64,000 nt of DNA from Amaranthus tricolor. Lineage: Eukaryota; Streptophyta; Magnoliopsida; Caryophyllales; Amaranthaceae. Every line of letters begins with the position of its first letter. Within the stretch, counting starts at the first letter, position 1. The DNA lies in contig NC_080062.1 in the NCBI RefSeq assembly GCF_026212465.1, positions 557,501-621,500 on the forward strand, written 5' to 3'. Below the pieces are notes generated by a model. That model saw nothing but the letters and a program-made list of their open reading frames with translations. It made no database searches and was not told where the DNA came from. Shown here piece by piece: positions 1-11,679 of the stretch. Both the position numbers and the translations under genes were made by a program.

Positions 1-1580
1 TTTTATTCTTAATTTAGTGAATATCTATTAATACTTAATAACTTTTAAAAGGTCAATGACTCAACGCGAACAATTATTTATCATCGTATCTAGTGTATCT
101 CGCTTATAGACAATTATAGTCAGGGTCTGAAAAGAGAAGAAAGACGGCAACTCACACCTATTGAGAAGAGTGCGATCGAAGAGACCTTCGGAGTATTAAT
201 AAAAGTGTTAACCTAGGTAACTATATAAGTGCAAAAATGATCTAAGAATATAAAGTCATTGATTTGTGGCTTTTGTGTTTGCAATTTTTCTTTCTTTTTG
301 TTGCGTACTAGAGAAGATCACGCAATTTAGAGAAACATTAAAACATATTCCCGTTATTTTCGTTTCATATTCTTCATTATATTTGAAATATTTTATATAT
401 GAAGATCAGAATAATTTTTAAATATGATAATTAAAAGCTAAATATAATTTTATTAGTTTCATTTTAATATATACAATTTTAACATATCTTTTTAATGATT
501 ATTTATAAAGTATGTTTATCGATATTAAATCTTGATTTTTACCTGTAAATATACAAAAGTCAATATAACAAACCTTGTGACATAGAGGAAGATATAAACT
601 AATTAAATAGATATTTATTTGAATTGTACATGGCTTGATTATCACTTTTCTTCGTAAACAAGTTTGGAAATTCCATATATAACCCAAAGTGGATAATACT
701 AATTAAGATTAATTAGTTGTTGAAAAATAATTGTGTTCTTCATCAAGTGTAAACCTTTGGATTCAACTTGGTATATCGTACTTTCACGATGGGTGTATAT
801 TATGAGGCTCGGATAGATGATTTTAATTTTAAATGAATTTATATATGTTAAGTCAGTCCAATCTAATTCAATATTCCCAAAAACATTAAATATTTAAAGG
901 TGGATCGTGAAATGGGATTGGCACGCTTTCAAACTCCTAGTCTAAATAGATGCATTTTGATAACTTGTAACAAATTTAATGCAATTCTAAAGAAACCACT
1001 ATAAATATTATATTATGTTCCTTCATGTATGATATGTGTTTGGACTTTTTGACTCTACTTATTGCTAACCCTTTTTAAAGCAAATGAGCATTGTGATGTA
1101 GATTTAGTTTCATTCTAAACACTTAGAAGCACAATTAATTAGGTCATTATATCTTATTTTGCTTGTGTCATTGTATGTTTATGTATGATAATTGTTGTGT
1201 TTAAACCTTTATCCATGTTACTTTATAATATATTGGCTTTTGAGATAACATATTAAGTTATTTTCTCAATCAAAAATTTTAGTTCACAATTAAATCTCAA
1301 AATATATAATTTGTAGGAGTATACTCATTACTTCATTATAGTTATCGTATGTCATTCATGTTGTTGCCAAGTTCACTTTTTCCTTTCTTCTAATAATAAC
1401 ATCCTCACAATTTTAATTCATTTTTAAAATTTTGTGTCATTTCTTTGTATCCGCAAATTCTTAAAAATAATACATGTGTTTATTGTGATCATCAGTCCCA
1501 TGCGGAATAGGCATTTCAAATTAGGTCCAAATTAAAGCTTCTTTCCGCATTGTTTTTTTCTTCATTGAAAATCTATTTTT
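1..1580. other. AT-rich intergenic DNA, nothing recognised
   Basis: No ORF with recognisable protein features is seen on either strand, and there is no RNA gene or clear repeat terminus. The short stretch around 120-240 is less AT-rich and could be a decayed transposon or a leader. Nothing in it supports a specific call. Confidence 0.5.
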
Positions 1581-1994
1581 AAAAGGAAAAATTATCTATA
1601 ATAATTCAATTATTTTTTGGTTTTCCTATAATAATCTCACATATTAATTAACTACGAATAGTCCAAACTTTAGAGTGTATATTTGCCTAATGTAAACCCG
1701 ATAACCGGATGACATGATATAGTAAGTTTTATTTTAAAAAAGATAATTAAAATAAAATATCAAAAAAAATTATTTTATTTTTCAAATCCAGAATCTTTTA
1801 TGTAAATTTTCAAAAATTTTCTCTAATTTTCAATTTAATTTTTTACTAAATTACCAACTATAGCAGGTCAATCGGTTACTAAGTTTACTCAGACATATAC
1901 CCCTAAAATTAAGATTATATATTTTAATCAATTGGTAGGATTATTATAGAAAAATTGAGAAACCGTTAGATTATTTTAGATAATTTTTTCTTTT
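1581..1994. mobile_element. Long-TIR MITE (family shared with 4554-4822)
   Basis: The two ends form an imperfect inverted repeat of about 100 bases. The left end reads AAAAGGAAAAATTATCTATA and the reverse complement of the right end reads AAAAGAAAAAATTATCTAAA. Both arms then continue through a TATAATAATC block. There is no coding capacity. The same GGAAAAATT-type terminus occurs in the shorter element at 4554-4822, so these look like two members of one non-autonomous DNA transposon family. Long TIRs suggest a Mutator-type element, but I could not see a convincing 9-bp target duplication. Confidence 0.55.
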
Positions 1995-2509
1995 ACATTT
2001 AAATAAATGTCAAATTAATTATACAAAATTGTATACATATCAAGTTTTAATTATTTTAATTATCGGTAATAATAAAGAGTATTGACTAATGACTAAATAC
2101 TCCGAATTTGTAGAAGAATACTTGCGTAAGAATATCAGTACAAGTTACAACGTCGTTGTTTACAAGTATGAAGACGTCGTAATTGAACTTAAAATGGTTG
2201 TACACGTGTCATTATTTGAATGGATAACCTTTCATTTTCATGCACCATCATTTTTCACCCTTCCATCCATGTCCATGTGATCCTCTGTAAAATTAAATTA
2301 TTGTTTCCCAAAATGGTAAGCCTACTTGTTCTTTTTATTACTTTTAGATTTCAATCTTTACGTATGGGCCTACACTTTAATGAGATATTATTCCTATTAA
2401 ATTGTATGAAATTACCAACCAAATGAATAAATGTAATTTATTTATGGTATCATTTTAAGTTAATCTATTTTAAAATTTGTCTAGGTTCCCAAATTCTCTC
2501 AAATCTTAA
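1995..2509. other. Intergenic DNA, no supported gene
   Basis: It contains two short overlapping ORFs (2089-2280 and 2220-2426) with no family resemblance and no splice or promoter context. I see nothing else in it. Confidence 0.45.
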
Positions 2510-2785
2510 TACTCCCACCTATTTATTTTAAGAGTCTCATTTGACTTTTTACGAATTTTAAGGAGAGTTAAAAGTGGGACCCTAAGGGTAGGAAAGAGAG
2601 TGGTATTATGGGTTTTTAATGTAAGGGGGGAAAATTAGTATGGGTAATAGAGGGTATAATTGAAAATAGGATAAAGCTTCTAAGGGCATAAAAGTCAAAA
2701 ACCCATACCAAAAATAAAAATGGGACAATTAAGATGACTTGGCCATAAAAGAAAATGTGACACATAAGCTGAATAGAAGGGAGTA
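2510..2785. mobile_element. Stowaway-type MITE (Tc1/mariner)
   Basis: It is flanked by the dinucleotide TA. The left terminus CTCCCACCTATTTATTTTAA and the reverse-complemented right terminus CTCCCTTCTATTCAGCTTAT share the CTCCC start and continue with similarity for about 40 bases. Length is about 276 bp and there is no ORF. These are the marks of Stowaway MITEs, which are mobilised in trans by mariner-like transposases. Confidence 0.7.
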
Positions 2786-4553
2786 TTAAAGTCAAATATC
2801 TATTTTCATCTCATTTTCAATTTTTCTCTTAATTTATTTTTTGACAATCTTTATTTTTAAGTCCATTTAATTTCACACATTTTAATGTTTGAAAATGTTA
2901 AAATGAATATACATTATAACAAAATTTGTTAAATATAAGAGAATTTCTCAATAGGCAGATCTATAGATCACTAAAGAACGCATCTCACTTTAAAAATAAG
3001 TAACATTCTGAAAAACAAAGTATGAGACAAGTTTTTCCCTACTTATCCAATATAGAGCACCTGGTAGCAAGTCACCTAAATTTCTCCACCATTTTTTTGT
3101 CCCTCTAATAAATTTTTTACCTTGAACTTAGGCACATATATTAAAGAGTTGTTACAAAGCTAGAGAAAACAACAAAAAATTTAAATTTTGTAGATGATAA
3201 AAGACAAAATAAACATGGAGTAGATTCAGATATATTAGCAATACGTATTGAACTTATTTGGTCACGGTGGCAAATTCATGATACGTATCGTGGAACACTC
3301 GTAATCTTTACATATATGTGTGCTGAATCAAATTGCTAATCATTCTCTCATCTTATAGTAGTATTACACAATCTAATACTCTTGTTATTAATAAAAAGTT
3401 AATAAACGAGTTTAACTATAGCCTAGGCAAATCCAATTTAAAATTCTCCCAATTGGCTAGAAGAGTGCTAGAGTATTATAAGGTACAAACTTATAACAAG
3501 CTATTATAATGAGTTGGGAAGTACTATAGAGTAGATATTAGTTAAATTTGTTATAAGCCACACATATATTTTCATTATAATTCAACAAAAAAGAGCATCA
3601 TATCTTGCTAAAGTATAAAGACTTTATTCGTAAAACCTAAATGGTTGGCTCAAATTTGTGCATTTTATGAAAAGTTTCCTTCAAACAAGTCTCAATAAGG
3701 ATATGTACTTCTTCCACTATAATCCTTTAAGCACAAGAATGACGACCTCATACATGAATCTATAGCCAATGTAGTGTATAATCTTGCGTAGTATGTGTTA
3801 TATATAATTTAATTTTTTTTAAAAAATTAAGAGCGGAAACCTCAGTCTTCGTCCATACATTTTGCAAATTTAAATTTAGGATTTTTTCTTTCTTTTTACT
3901 ATCTGTCCATCTCTTATACTTTGCCTTCATCCTCCTTCTTATTCGACATATTCTCCTTCTTCCTCGTCTCTCGTTGTGCTTCTCTTCAAATTGAATCTCC
4001 CCTCCACAAAAGTCAAACTTCAGTCCTCGACTCTTCAGATTATAATAATTTTACATTATATTACAATTTATCTATTTAACTATTTCAACACATTGATACT
4101 ATCCATAAATTTTATTCCTTAAATCCGCCACTGTATAAACCTCATAAGGATGTTTGCCAAAAGGTGTCGCAATGAGAGAGGGACCTAACATTTGATTTTT
4201 ATTTTGTTTAATTCTTTCATTGTTGTCCTATATTTTATTATTTTTCTTCCTTTTTATCTATCTTAGTGACGTTTAAAATCCTTTATTTCAATTAACTTTC
4301 AAACACTCCTTAAATATATAAATATACTATACTAAAAATAATTTCCAAAAATACTCCATATGTTTCATTCCATACTTGTATGTGAATCAAATTAATTATT
4401 TGAAGTCATTTTATCACTAAATTACTACAATTTTCAAAACATATCCATAAATTAAAATTACATTGGTATGGATAAGAAATAACTTTTTTGTCTTACTCAA
4501 TTTGCCTTATTTTTCATTTTAAATCTTTTTAATAACTTCATCCAATTCATATT
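2786..4553. other. AT-rich intergenic DNA, nothing recognised
   Basis: There are no ORFs above background and no repeat boundaries. The pyrimidine-rich stretch at about 3880-4020 resembles a plant 5' leader, but no coding exon follows it on the plus strand. Confidence 0.4.
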
Positions 4554-4822
4554 AGGAAAAATTGTGAAAATAATTCACCTTTTCACTCATTCACTGTGAA
4601 TGATCTCACATATTAATTACAATCTAATAATCTCATCTTTAATATACATTTGCTCACAACATACCCTATGGGCTAGGGGAGGGTGGGATTGTGGTGGTTC
4701 AAGTCACTTGGTATGCTGAGAGAAAAAACACTACAAATATTCGATTATAATAAAATAATCCAAAAGTAAAATTATTCACAGCGGATCAATGAAATGTTGA
4801 ATTATTTTTTACAATTTTTCCT
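4554..4822. mobile_element. MITE related to the one at 1581-1994
   Basis: The left end AGGAAAAATTGTGAAAATAA pairs with the reverse complement of the right end, AGGAAAAATTGTAAAAAATA. The similarity continues to a CACTGTGAAT/CGCTGTGAAT block about 45 bases inside each arm. Length is about 270 bp and there is no coding capacity. The shared GGAAAAATT terminus and internal AATAATC block tie it to the element at 1581-1994. Confidence 0.5.
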
Positions 4823-5770
4823 CTATATTATTGAATTAGACCTCATCAATTTTACTCTCTGCATTTTCTTTTGAATTCTAAATATCCCAATAATTTTTTT
4901 TAAATTTAACTTATTATATCCAATTTCAAAATCTTGGTGTGCCAAATAAATGAAAATAAATAGCTGAAATTTGAAACACATAACTAGTTGTTTTTATTTT
5001 AAAATTTTAATTATTACATCAAAAAAAAAAAAAATTGACGAACACAAAAATCTCCAAGGCAAGTGATTGTTCTAATCCTAATAACAACCTTTTACGTAGC
5101 GTACAAATTGTGACACCTAAATCAAAAAAATCAATGAACAGTGCATATTTCCGAGGTAAGCTCATCAATTTCTTTCTTTTTACTCCACTTCTAGCGCTGC
5201 CAAACACGCCGCAAATATCAGCTATATTATGTGTCACCTTCTCAATCGTTCATCGGTACATTAACGACTAGATTGAAACGGCATGACATTGTTTTGAAAT
5301 GACGGCGTTACCTGAACAGTAAATTATCCCTTGGATTTCCTCCCTATATTTTGTCACTTGTTTGGCTTTGCTTCTTTCTATTAATGCCAATATTACCTAA
5401 ACTCCACCGTTACTCAATACTTTTTCTGTTTCGTTAGAATTGAATCAAAGAGAAAAGGTGAGTTTTTAAGAAAAATATTAATAATCGTAATAAACAAAGA
5501 GAGAGAATAAATTATGTGGATGAAATTTTATAAGAGTTAATATGTATGAATGAGATTAAAAGAAAATAATAAGTTATAATTTAAAAATAGAAATGATGTA
5601 ATTAAGTAAGACAAACTAAAATGACAAATGATGCAAAACTAAAATGATAAATAATGCAAAATAATGCATATTGAATGAAACAGAGAAAATACATTTTTTT
5701 TAAGATATGTATATTAAGTTTTTGTAAAGAAATATTACGAATTTCTTATTCTTCATTGAACGCTTAGAAG
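4823..5770. other. Intergenic DNA, no supported gene
   Basis: ORFs overlap on both strands at 5019-5271, but they mirror each other, have no recognisable domain and lack promoter context. The segment ends at the target-site duplication of the copia element. Confidence 0.4.
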
Positions 5771-5775
5771 TGATT

Positions 5776-5979
5776 TGTTAATTGTAGAAAAACTATACAA
5801 TTGGGGAAGAAAGAACAACAAGGAAAACAGAGAAATCAAACAGAAAGGAAGAAGAAGACTAATTTTATTAAGATTGAAAAAGTAATTAATTAAGAGTACA
5901 AGAGGGATAGATATATATATATCCCTTTTATTTTATATTTATATTAGAGCTAATAGGGGTATTTCTAGTATTATTAACA
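5776..5979 (-). repeat. copia-1 3' LTR
   Basis: This 204-bp LTR differs from the partner at 10482-10685 by a single G/A in the stretch after TTATTAAGATT. It contains the palindromic-looking GATATATATATATC tract, the likely TATA region on the minus strand. The gag-pol stop codon (5939-5941) lies 39 bases inside this LTR. Confidence 0.95.
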
Positions 5980-8900
5980 CCCCCCGCAAACTAGGGATGG
6001 ATGACATTCCTAGTTTGTTCATCAATTGATAATGCTGTTGTGATGGCAAAATCTTAGTTAAAATATCTGCCAATTGATTCTTGGTTGGTAGGTATGTGAG
6101 CTGAAGAAGTCCTTCTATAACCTTGTCTCTTGTAAAGTGACAATCTATGTCAATGTGCTTCGTTCTTTCATGGAACACAGGGTTCTTGGCGATGTGTATT
6201 GCACTAATATTGTCACAATGCAGTAGAACAGGTTTTAAAGAAGTGAGTTGAAGTTCTTCTAAAAGTCTGACTAGCCAAGTAACTTCACTTGCTGCAGATG
6301 CCATGGCTCTGTATTCTGCTTCACTTGATGACCTTGAAACGGTGCCTTGCTTTTTGGATTTCCAACTTATGGGGGAGGAGCCTAATAGTAAGATGTATCC
6401 TGTGATAGATCTTCTGCTGATAGGACATGAAGCCCAGTCTGAATCGGAATATGCTTGCAGATGTAATTGATCAGATCCTTTGATGATGATGCCTTGGCTG
6501 GACGTAGTATGTACATAATTCAATGTATGCTGGAGAGCTAAAGCATGTAGAATGCGAGGATTCTGCATAAACTGACTAAGGAATTGAACAGTATAAGCTA
6601 GATCTGGTCTGGTGTTGGTTAAGAAATTTAGCTTACCAACCATGGTTCTATAATAACTAGGATCGTCATATAAATGGCCCTGATCAGTGGACAATTTCAG
6701 ATTTTGTGGGAGAGGAGTAACAACAGATGTGAAATGTTGTTGTTTTGATTCTGTGAGAATATCTTTTGTAAACTTTGCTTGAGAAAGAAAAATGCCTGCA
6801 TCAATGTAATTAACTTCCAAACCAAGAAAATAATGCAGAATTCCTAAGTCTTTAATACTAAAAGTATCATTGAGATAATGCTTGAGTTGAGAAATACATG
6901 CAATGTCATTTCCAGTTAATAGAATATCATCAACATACATAGCAACTATTGTAATGTTATGGCCGTCCTTCTTTATGAAGAGGCTGTAATCATTTTTGGA
7001 TTGAACAAAGCCTTGAGTTTGTAAAGAAATCATTAATTTTTGGAACCATTGCCTGGATGCTTGCTTAAGACCATATAATGACTTTTTAAGTAAACAAACC
7101 TGATTTTGTGGATTGGGAAAGCCATGTGGAGTTTTCATATATATTTCCTCATGAAGATCACCATGAAGGAAAGCGTTGTTAACATCAAGTTGAAATATAT
7201 TCCAGTTATTATGAACAGCAATGGCAAGAAGACTCCTTATTGTGGCCATTTTTACAACAGGGGAGAAGGTTTCATTGTAGTCAATACCATGTTTTTGATT
7301 ATATCCTTTGGCTACTAACCTGGCTTTATATCGTTCAATTGAGCCATCAGCATGAAGTTTTATTTTGTAAACCCATTTACTTCCAATGGGTTTCTTACCT
7401 TTAGGAAGTTCAACAAGAGTCCAAGTGTTATTGGCAGACAATGCTTGTAATTCTTTCTGCATAGCATTGACCCACTTAGGATCCTGGGAAGCTTCCTTGT
7501 ATGAAGTAGGTTCAGTAAAGGATGTAAAATGAGCCAAAAGGCATTGTTGTGAATTGCTGAGATCATTACAAGACATCATGGAGCACCATGTATTAGTGGT
7601 ACATGAAACATTATTACAAATATAGTCTGAAAGATAAGTGGGGGGTTTAGAGTGTCTCAGAGATTGTCTGATGGGAAGAGGAGATGTAATGTGATCATGG
7701 TGTGCAATGCTTGTGGAAAGATCAAGTGTGTGAGATGGTGATGTGTCATAAGAAGTTTGAGATGGATTGTTCTGAGCTGCTGTATTATGCTCTGGAAATA
7801 TAGGTGTTTGAAAGGGATCATCCACAAATGTTTCAGTGGCTGTTGAAATAGGTAGGAAAAAGGGGTAATGTTGCTTAGTATGTGTGTGTGCTGATTGCTG
7901 GTGATAAGGAAAATGTTTTTCATAAAAACAGACATCCCTAGATATGATTATAGTGTGGGTGGTGAGGTCATATAACTTGTAGGCTTTTTGATGATTAGGG
8001 TAACCAAGAAATATACAAGGGGTTGCCCTTGTATCAAATTTAGTTTTGTTAGGAGAAGTGTTTGATGCATAACATAGACAACCAAAACATTTTAAGTGAT
8101 CCATATTAGGAGGAGTGTTAAACAGCTTTTGGTAGGGAGAGATGTTGCCCAGGCTTTGTAATGGCATTCTATTGATGAGGTATGCAGCAGTGAGAACACA
8201 GTCTCCCCAAAATTTTAATGGAATGTTGGATTGAAAAAATAAAGCTCTTGCAGTTTCAAGTAAATGTTTGTGTTTTCTCTCCACAACACCATTTTGTTGT
8301 GGAGTATTAGAACAAGACTTATAGTTAATAATACCTTTTATTTGATAAAATTCTTGTAGAGTACCTGCACATAGCTCAGGAGCATTGTCAGTCCTTACAC
8401 TTTGAATGTTGCTATGAAATTGATTAAAAACATATGAATAAAAATACTTAAAGATAAGAGGAACTTGAGATCTGCTTTTCAACAGAAAAATCCAGGTAGT
8501 TCTGGTAAAATCATCAACAATAGTGAGAAATGAATTACAGTTATTGTATGTGAGGTGTTTATAAGGTCCCCATACATCCATGTGTAGTAATTGAAAAGCT
8601 TGATGTGTTTTAATAGAACTAGTTGAAAAAGGAAATCTACTTTGTCGTGCTGATGGAGAAATTTTACATATACAAGTATTTATGCATCCAGAAACATTTA
8701 GGGAAGGAAAAATATGTTTGATAACAGGAAAAGGAGCATGACCAAGTCTAAGATGCCATAGCTTTGTTTGTTCAATGTCTGAAGTAGCACAGCATATTGA
8801 AGTAGAAGATTCATTAAGAGTCTGTTGATTGGAGTCAGGAAATGTGTCAAGAATATGGTAGAGGCCTTGAACAATTTTACCAAGCAAGATTGGCCTTTTC

Positions 8901-10360
8901 AGAGAAGGGCCCTGAACATAACAACAATTATTGGAAAAAATGAGGTTGCAAGACATATCAGTACAAAGCTTTGGAACAGAAATAAGATTGAAGTGGAATT
9001 CAGGAACATGGAGAACATCATTAAGAGTGAGATTAGGTCCTAAAATAACAGTTCCTTTGTGAGCTATTTTTATTAGATTGCCATTTGGGATGGTAATGGT
9101 ATTATCAGTGTTATTAGAAACAGTTATATAGGATTTAAACAAAGATAGATCACAGCACATATGATTAGTAGCACCACTATCAATTATCCAGGTAGAGTTA
9201 GTCATAGATAGAAAACAAGATTTACCAGTTAGAAGACAGTTGTTATCATTATATTCAGCCTCAGGTGTTGAATCACTGTGAGTATTATGTTGAGCAAGAA
9301 GAGAAATGAGTTGGTTGTACTGATCAACTGTAAGGGTTGGAGAGGGAGTGCTATTGTTGTGGGAATGATCAGGTTGAACCGTGGCAGCAATCTTCTTGTT
9401 GTTCCAATTATCCCTTGTAGAATTAGTTGGAAAGCCATGTAACTTGTAACAATTGTCTTTTGTATGACCCTGCTTCTTGCAGTAATTGCAGAATAGATTG
9501 TGTTTTCTAGGGTTGATGTTAGTAGTGCCAGAATAAGAAGGTTTATATGTGCTAGTGAGAGATGGAGAGGTAGTATGGGTATTAGGGTTGTAGAATGTTG
9601 GTTTATTAACAGCAGCAAGACCAATAACTTCCTCAGTGGTAGGATTGAGATGTGAGGCTAAATCAGTATGTTTCTCTTCTTGCATGATAAGTCTATAAGC
9701 ATAAGGGATGCTAGGGAGGGGTTGTTGTATGAGTATATTACCTCGGATGGTTTTATAAGCAGGATTGAGTTTCATAAGGAAGAGGATTAACCGTTGTTCT
9801 TCCCTCATTTGAAGTAATTTGCTGTTGATATCACAAGTACAATTGGTACAAGTACAAGTAGGTAGAGGATTGGAAGCGTCGAATTCGTCCCATAACATCT
9901 TGATCTTGGTGAAATATGTAGAGAGACAATCAGAACCTTGGCGAATATCAAAGATTTGCTGAGTGAGAGAGTAAATCTGTGGTCCAGAAGTTATCCCAAA
10001 TCTTTCTTCAAGATTTTGCCAAATTTCTTGTGCAGTTGGGAAATACAAAACACTTCTAGCAATCTGAGGATCTAACACTTTCATTAACCAAGAAATTATG
10101 GTATTGTTGATTCTTTCCCAAGATTTGAAATTAGGGTCAGTAGAATTAGGTTGTGGAATTTGACCATTAATGAAGGCGAGTTTGTTCTTGGATGAAAGAG
10201 TAATTGTAACGGATCTTTTCCAATCGTTGAATCCAGTGCCATTAAAGGGTATCGGAACCAATAAAAGTTGAGAATCACTCGGATGAAGATAATAGGGTGA
10301 AGTCGGATCTTGAATAGGGTCAAGGGTTTTGGTGCAGGAGTTGTTTGAAATGGCCGCCAT
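5939..10360 (-). CDS. copia-1 gag-pol polyprotein, intact
   Basis: I chose the ATG at 10360 (product about 1,473 aa) because its context is strong and it starts the family's MAAISNN-like gag. An in-frame upstream ATG at 10429 would add 23 hydrophobic residues. Domains in order are: UBN2-type gag; a CCHC knuckle starting at C291; an aspartic protease with WIIDSGATNHM (D394); a GAG-pre-integrase segment; an integrase core with D595, D658 and E694, where the last two are separated by 35 residues; a reverse transcriptase with YVDD (D1144, D1145); and RNase H. The polyprotein makes the virus-like particle, copies element RNA to DNA and integrates it. No stop or frameshift interrupts it, and all catalytic residues checked are present. 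Confidence 0.95.
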   Translation of the reverse strand: MAAISNNSCTKTLDPIQDPTSPYYLHPSDSQLLLVPIPFNGTGFNDWKRSVTITLSSKNKLAFINGQIPQPNSTDPNFKSWERINNTIISWLMKVLDPQIARSVLYFPTAQEIWQNLEERFGITSGPQIYSLTQQIFDIRQGSDCLSTYFTKIKMLWDEFDASNPLPTCTCTNCTCDINSKLLQMREEQRLILFLMKLNPAYKTIRGNILIQQPLPSIPYAYRLIMQEEKHTDLASHLNPTTEEVIGLAAVNKPTFYNPNTHTTSPSLTSTYKPSYSGTTNINPRKHNLFCNYCKKQGHTKDNCYKLHGFPTNSTRDNWNNKKIAATVQPDHSHNNSTPSPTLTVDQYNQLISLLAQHNTHSDSTPEAEYNDNNCLLTGKSCFLSMTNSTWIIDSGATNHMCCDLSLFKSYITVSNNTDNTITIPNGNLIKIAHKGTVILGPNLTLNDVLHVPEFHFNLISVPKLCTDMSCNLIFSNNCCYVQGPSLKRPILLGKIVQGLYHILDTFPDSNQQTLNESSTSICCATSDIEQTKLWHLRLGHAPFPVIKHIFPSLNVSGCINTCICKISPSARQSRFPFSTSSIKTHQAFQLLHMDVWGPYKHLTYNNCNSFLTIVDDFTRTTWIFLLKSRSQVPLIFKYFYSYVFNQFHSNIQSVRTDNAPELCAGTLQEFYQIKGIINYKSCSNTPQQNGVVERKHKHLLETARALFFQSNIPLKFWGDCVLTAAYLINRMPLQSLGNISPYQKLFNTPPNMDHLKCFGCLCYASNTSPNKTKFDTRATPCIFLGYPNHQKAYKLYDLTTHTIIISRDVCFYEKHFPYHQQSAHTHTKQHYPFFLPISTATETFVDDPFQTPIFPEHNTAAQNNPSQTSYDTSPSHTLDLSTSIAHHDHITSPLPIRQSLRHSKPPTYLSDYICNNVSCTTNTWCSMMSCNDLSNSQQCLLAHFTSFTEPTSYKEASQDPKWVNAMQKELQALSANNTWTLVELPKGKKPIGSKWVYKIKLHADGSIERYKARLVAKGYNQKHGIDYNETFSPVVKMATIRSLLAIAVHNNWNIFQLDVNNAFLHGDLHEEIYMKTPHGFPNPQNQVCLLKKSLYGLKQASRQWFQKLMISLQTQGFVQSKNDYSLFIKKDGHNITIVAMYVDDILLTGNDIACISQLKHYLNDTFSIKDLGILHYFLGLEVNYIDAGIFLSQAKFTKDILTESKQQHFTSVVTPLPQNLKLSTDQGHLYDDPSYYRTMVGKLNFLTNTRPDLAYTVQFLSQFMQNPRILHALALQHTLNYVHTTSSQGIIIKGSDQLHLQAYSDSDWASCPISRRSITGYILLLGSSPISWKSKKQGTVSRSSSEAEYRAMASAASEVTWLVRLLEELQLTSLKPVLLHCDNISAIHIAKNPVFHERTKHIDIDCHFTRDKVIEGLLQLTYLPTKNQLADILTKILPSQQHYQLMNKLGMSSIPSLRGVLIILEIPLLALI
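5980..5992 (-). other. copia-1 polypurine tract
   Basis: On the minus strand the sequence TTTGCGGGGGGTG abuts the 3' LTR. This is the usual position and composition of the plus-strand DNA priming site in LTR retrotransposons. Confidence 0.75.
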
Positions 10361-10470
10361 GAGAAGAAATGAAGAAACGAAGAAAATGAACGGGAGAAAC
10401 CAGGGAAAGCAAAGGAAAAAAAAAATCAATGAATAGTGATAACCAACGAGGTAGATGAAGATTCAAAGGC

Positions 10471-10481
10471 GTCTGATACCA
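10471..10481 (-). other. copia-1 primer-binding site
   Basis: Immediately inside the 5' LTR the minus strand reads TGGTATCAGAC. This matches the initiator tRNA-Met primer-binding consensus of plant copia elements, TGGTATCAGAG, except at the last base shown. Confidence 0.85.
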
Positions 10482-10685
10482 TGTTAATTGTAGAAAAACT
10501 ATACAATTGGGGAAGAAAGAACAACAAGGAAAACAGAGAAATCAAACAGAAAGGAAGAAGAAGACTAATTTTATTAAGATTAAAAAAGTAATTAATTAAG
10601 AGTACAAGAGGGATAGATATATATATATCCCTTTTATTTTATATTTATATTAGAGCTAATAGGGGTATTTCTAGTATTATTAACA
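10482..10685 (-). repeat. copia-1 5' LTR (promoter LTR)
   Basis: This is the 204-bp copy that would drive leftward transcription. The TATA-rich segment near 10615-10630 is the likely core promoter. It is identical to the other LTR except for one base. Confidence 0.95.
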
Positions 10686-10690
10686 TGATT

Positions 10691-11373
10691 TATTGGTCTT
10701 TATTGGCAACTAGTAAGGAAACATTATAATCATGAGAAAATATTTTCCGAATAACCCTTAACTTATTGGTTGGATCATGTAAATGACCTAACTAAAAGTT
10801 GATCTAAACTAAAAATAATCCAATTGAAAATTAAGAGGACATGAATCCCGTCTATTGGACCCTTTTGTCATGTCTATTTGACTAATTTACACTTTATGGT
10901 AGCCATTAACTATGAATTTACTACCTCTTATTCTCAGAGGGTATATGGTTGCCCAAAATTGTTATGAATTAATAATATTCATTCCTCGGTTCCCTTCGCT
11001 ATTTAGTATTTACATAATTTTCGATGCATGTGTTTGAGGTTTAATATCTAAAAATATATTTATGAAAATTTATAAAATATTTATGAAATTTTACATCTCA
11101 AAACGAATTTAACAAGATTCTACATAATTATATTTTAACTTATAAATATCGATAAAAGATCGTATATAAATTCTCTCTCTAAATAGGATATTCTTTATGG
11201 AAACATAATAAAAAGCAGAGAATAATAAGTAACTAATAAAAAGTGGATGAAACTATGAGATAAATTAATGGTGAAATAAAAAGTTTAAAATTTATGGATG
11301 GAATAAAAATAATACTAGATGAGATTAAAAAAAATTAATAAGCCCATTGTATGAAATAATGATGCCTAATAAG
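10691..11373. other. Intergenic DNA, nothing recognised
   Basis: AT-rich sequence without ORFs or repeat boundaries that I can define. Confidence 0.4.
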
Positions 11374-11679
11374 TACTCCCTCGTTCTTTTAAGTTCTTCC
11401 ACTTTGGATTTTTCACACATATTAAGAAAAAGAGAATCTTTGGTTGTAGTGGGTATTATTTTAATTAAATAGTAGTGTGAAGTAATTATTGTATTGAAAG
11501 TATGAGAGAAAAAATAATTATAAATAAAAGAAAAGGGGTATATTAAAAGAAAAGGGGGTTTTAAGGGGTAAAAGTAGGATAAAAACTTTTTAAAAATAGA
11601 AAGTAATCTAAAGTGGAAGAACTTATGAAACTATCCGTTATACTAGGGTGGAAAAACTTAAAAGAACGGAGAGAAAGTA
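11374..11679. mobile_element. Stowaway-type MITE
   Basis: TA dinucleotides flank termini reading CTCCCTCGTTCTTTTAAGTT on the left and, reverse complemented, CTTTCTCTCCGTTCTTTTAA on the right. Both arms then share a TTCCAC block. Length is about 306 bp, with no ORF. This is a non-autonomous Tc1/mariner derivative. Confidence 0.7.

Larger units (their letters stand above)
5776..10685 (-). mobile_element. Complete Ty1/copia LTR retrotransposon (copia-1)
   Basis: The element is 4,910 bp long and bounded by 204-bp LTRs (5776-5979 and 10482-10685). The LTRs begin TGTTAATT, end TTAACA and differ at one site in my alignment. The 5-bp target duplication TGATT lies at 5771-5775 and 10686-10690. Transcription runs leftward, so the right LTR is the 5' LTR. 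A primer-binding site complementary to initiator tRNA-Met follows it, and a G-rich polypurine tract precedes the 3' LTR. One uninterrupted gag-pol ORF fills the interior. Compact size and short LTRs resemble the Ale group of copia, but lineage was not tested. Every part needed for mobility is present, so it may be competent. Confidence 0.96.

Noticed and set aside
2089..2426. Two short overlapping plus-strand ORFs
   Set aside because: No family resemblance, no promoter or splice context, and lengths expected by chance in this sequence.
5019..5271. Overlapping ORFs on both strands of 72-78 codons
   Set aside because: Mirror-image ORFs in one short stretch; neither has a recognisable domain or nearby gene signals.
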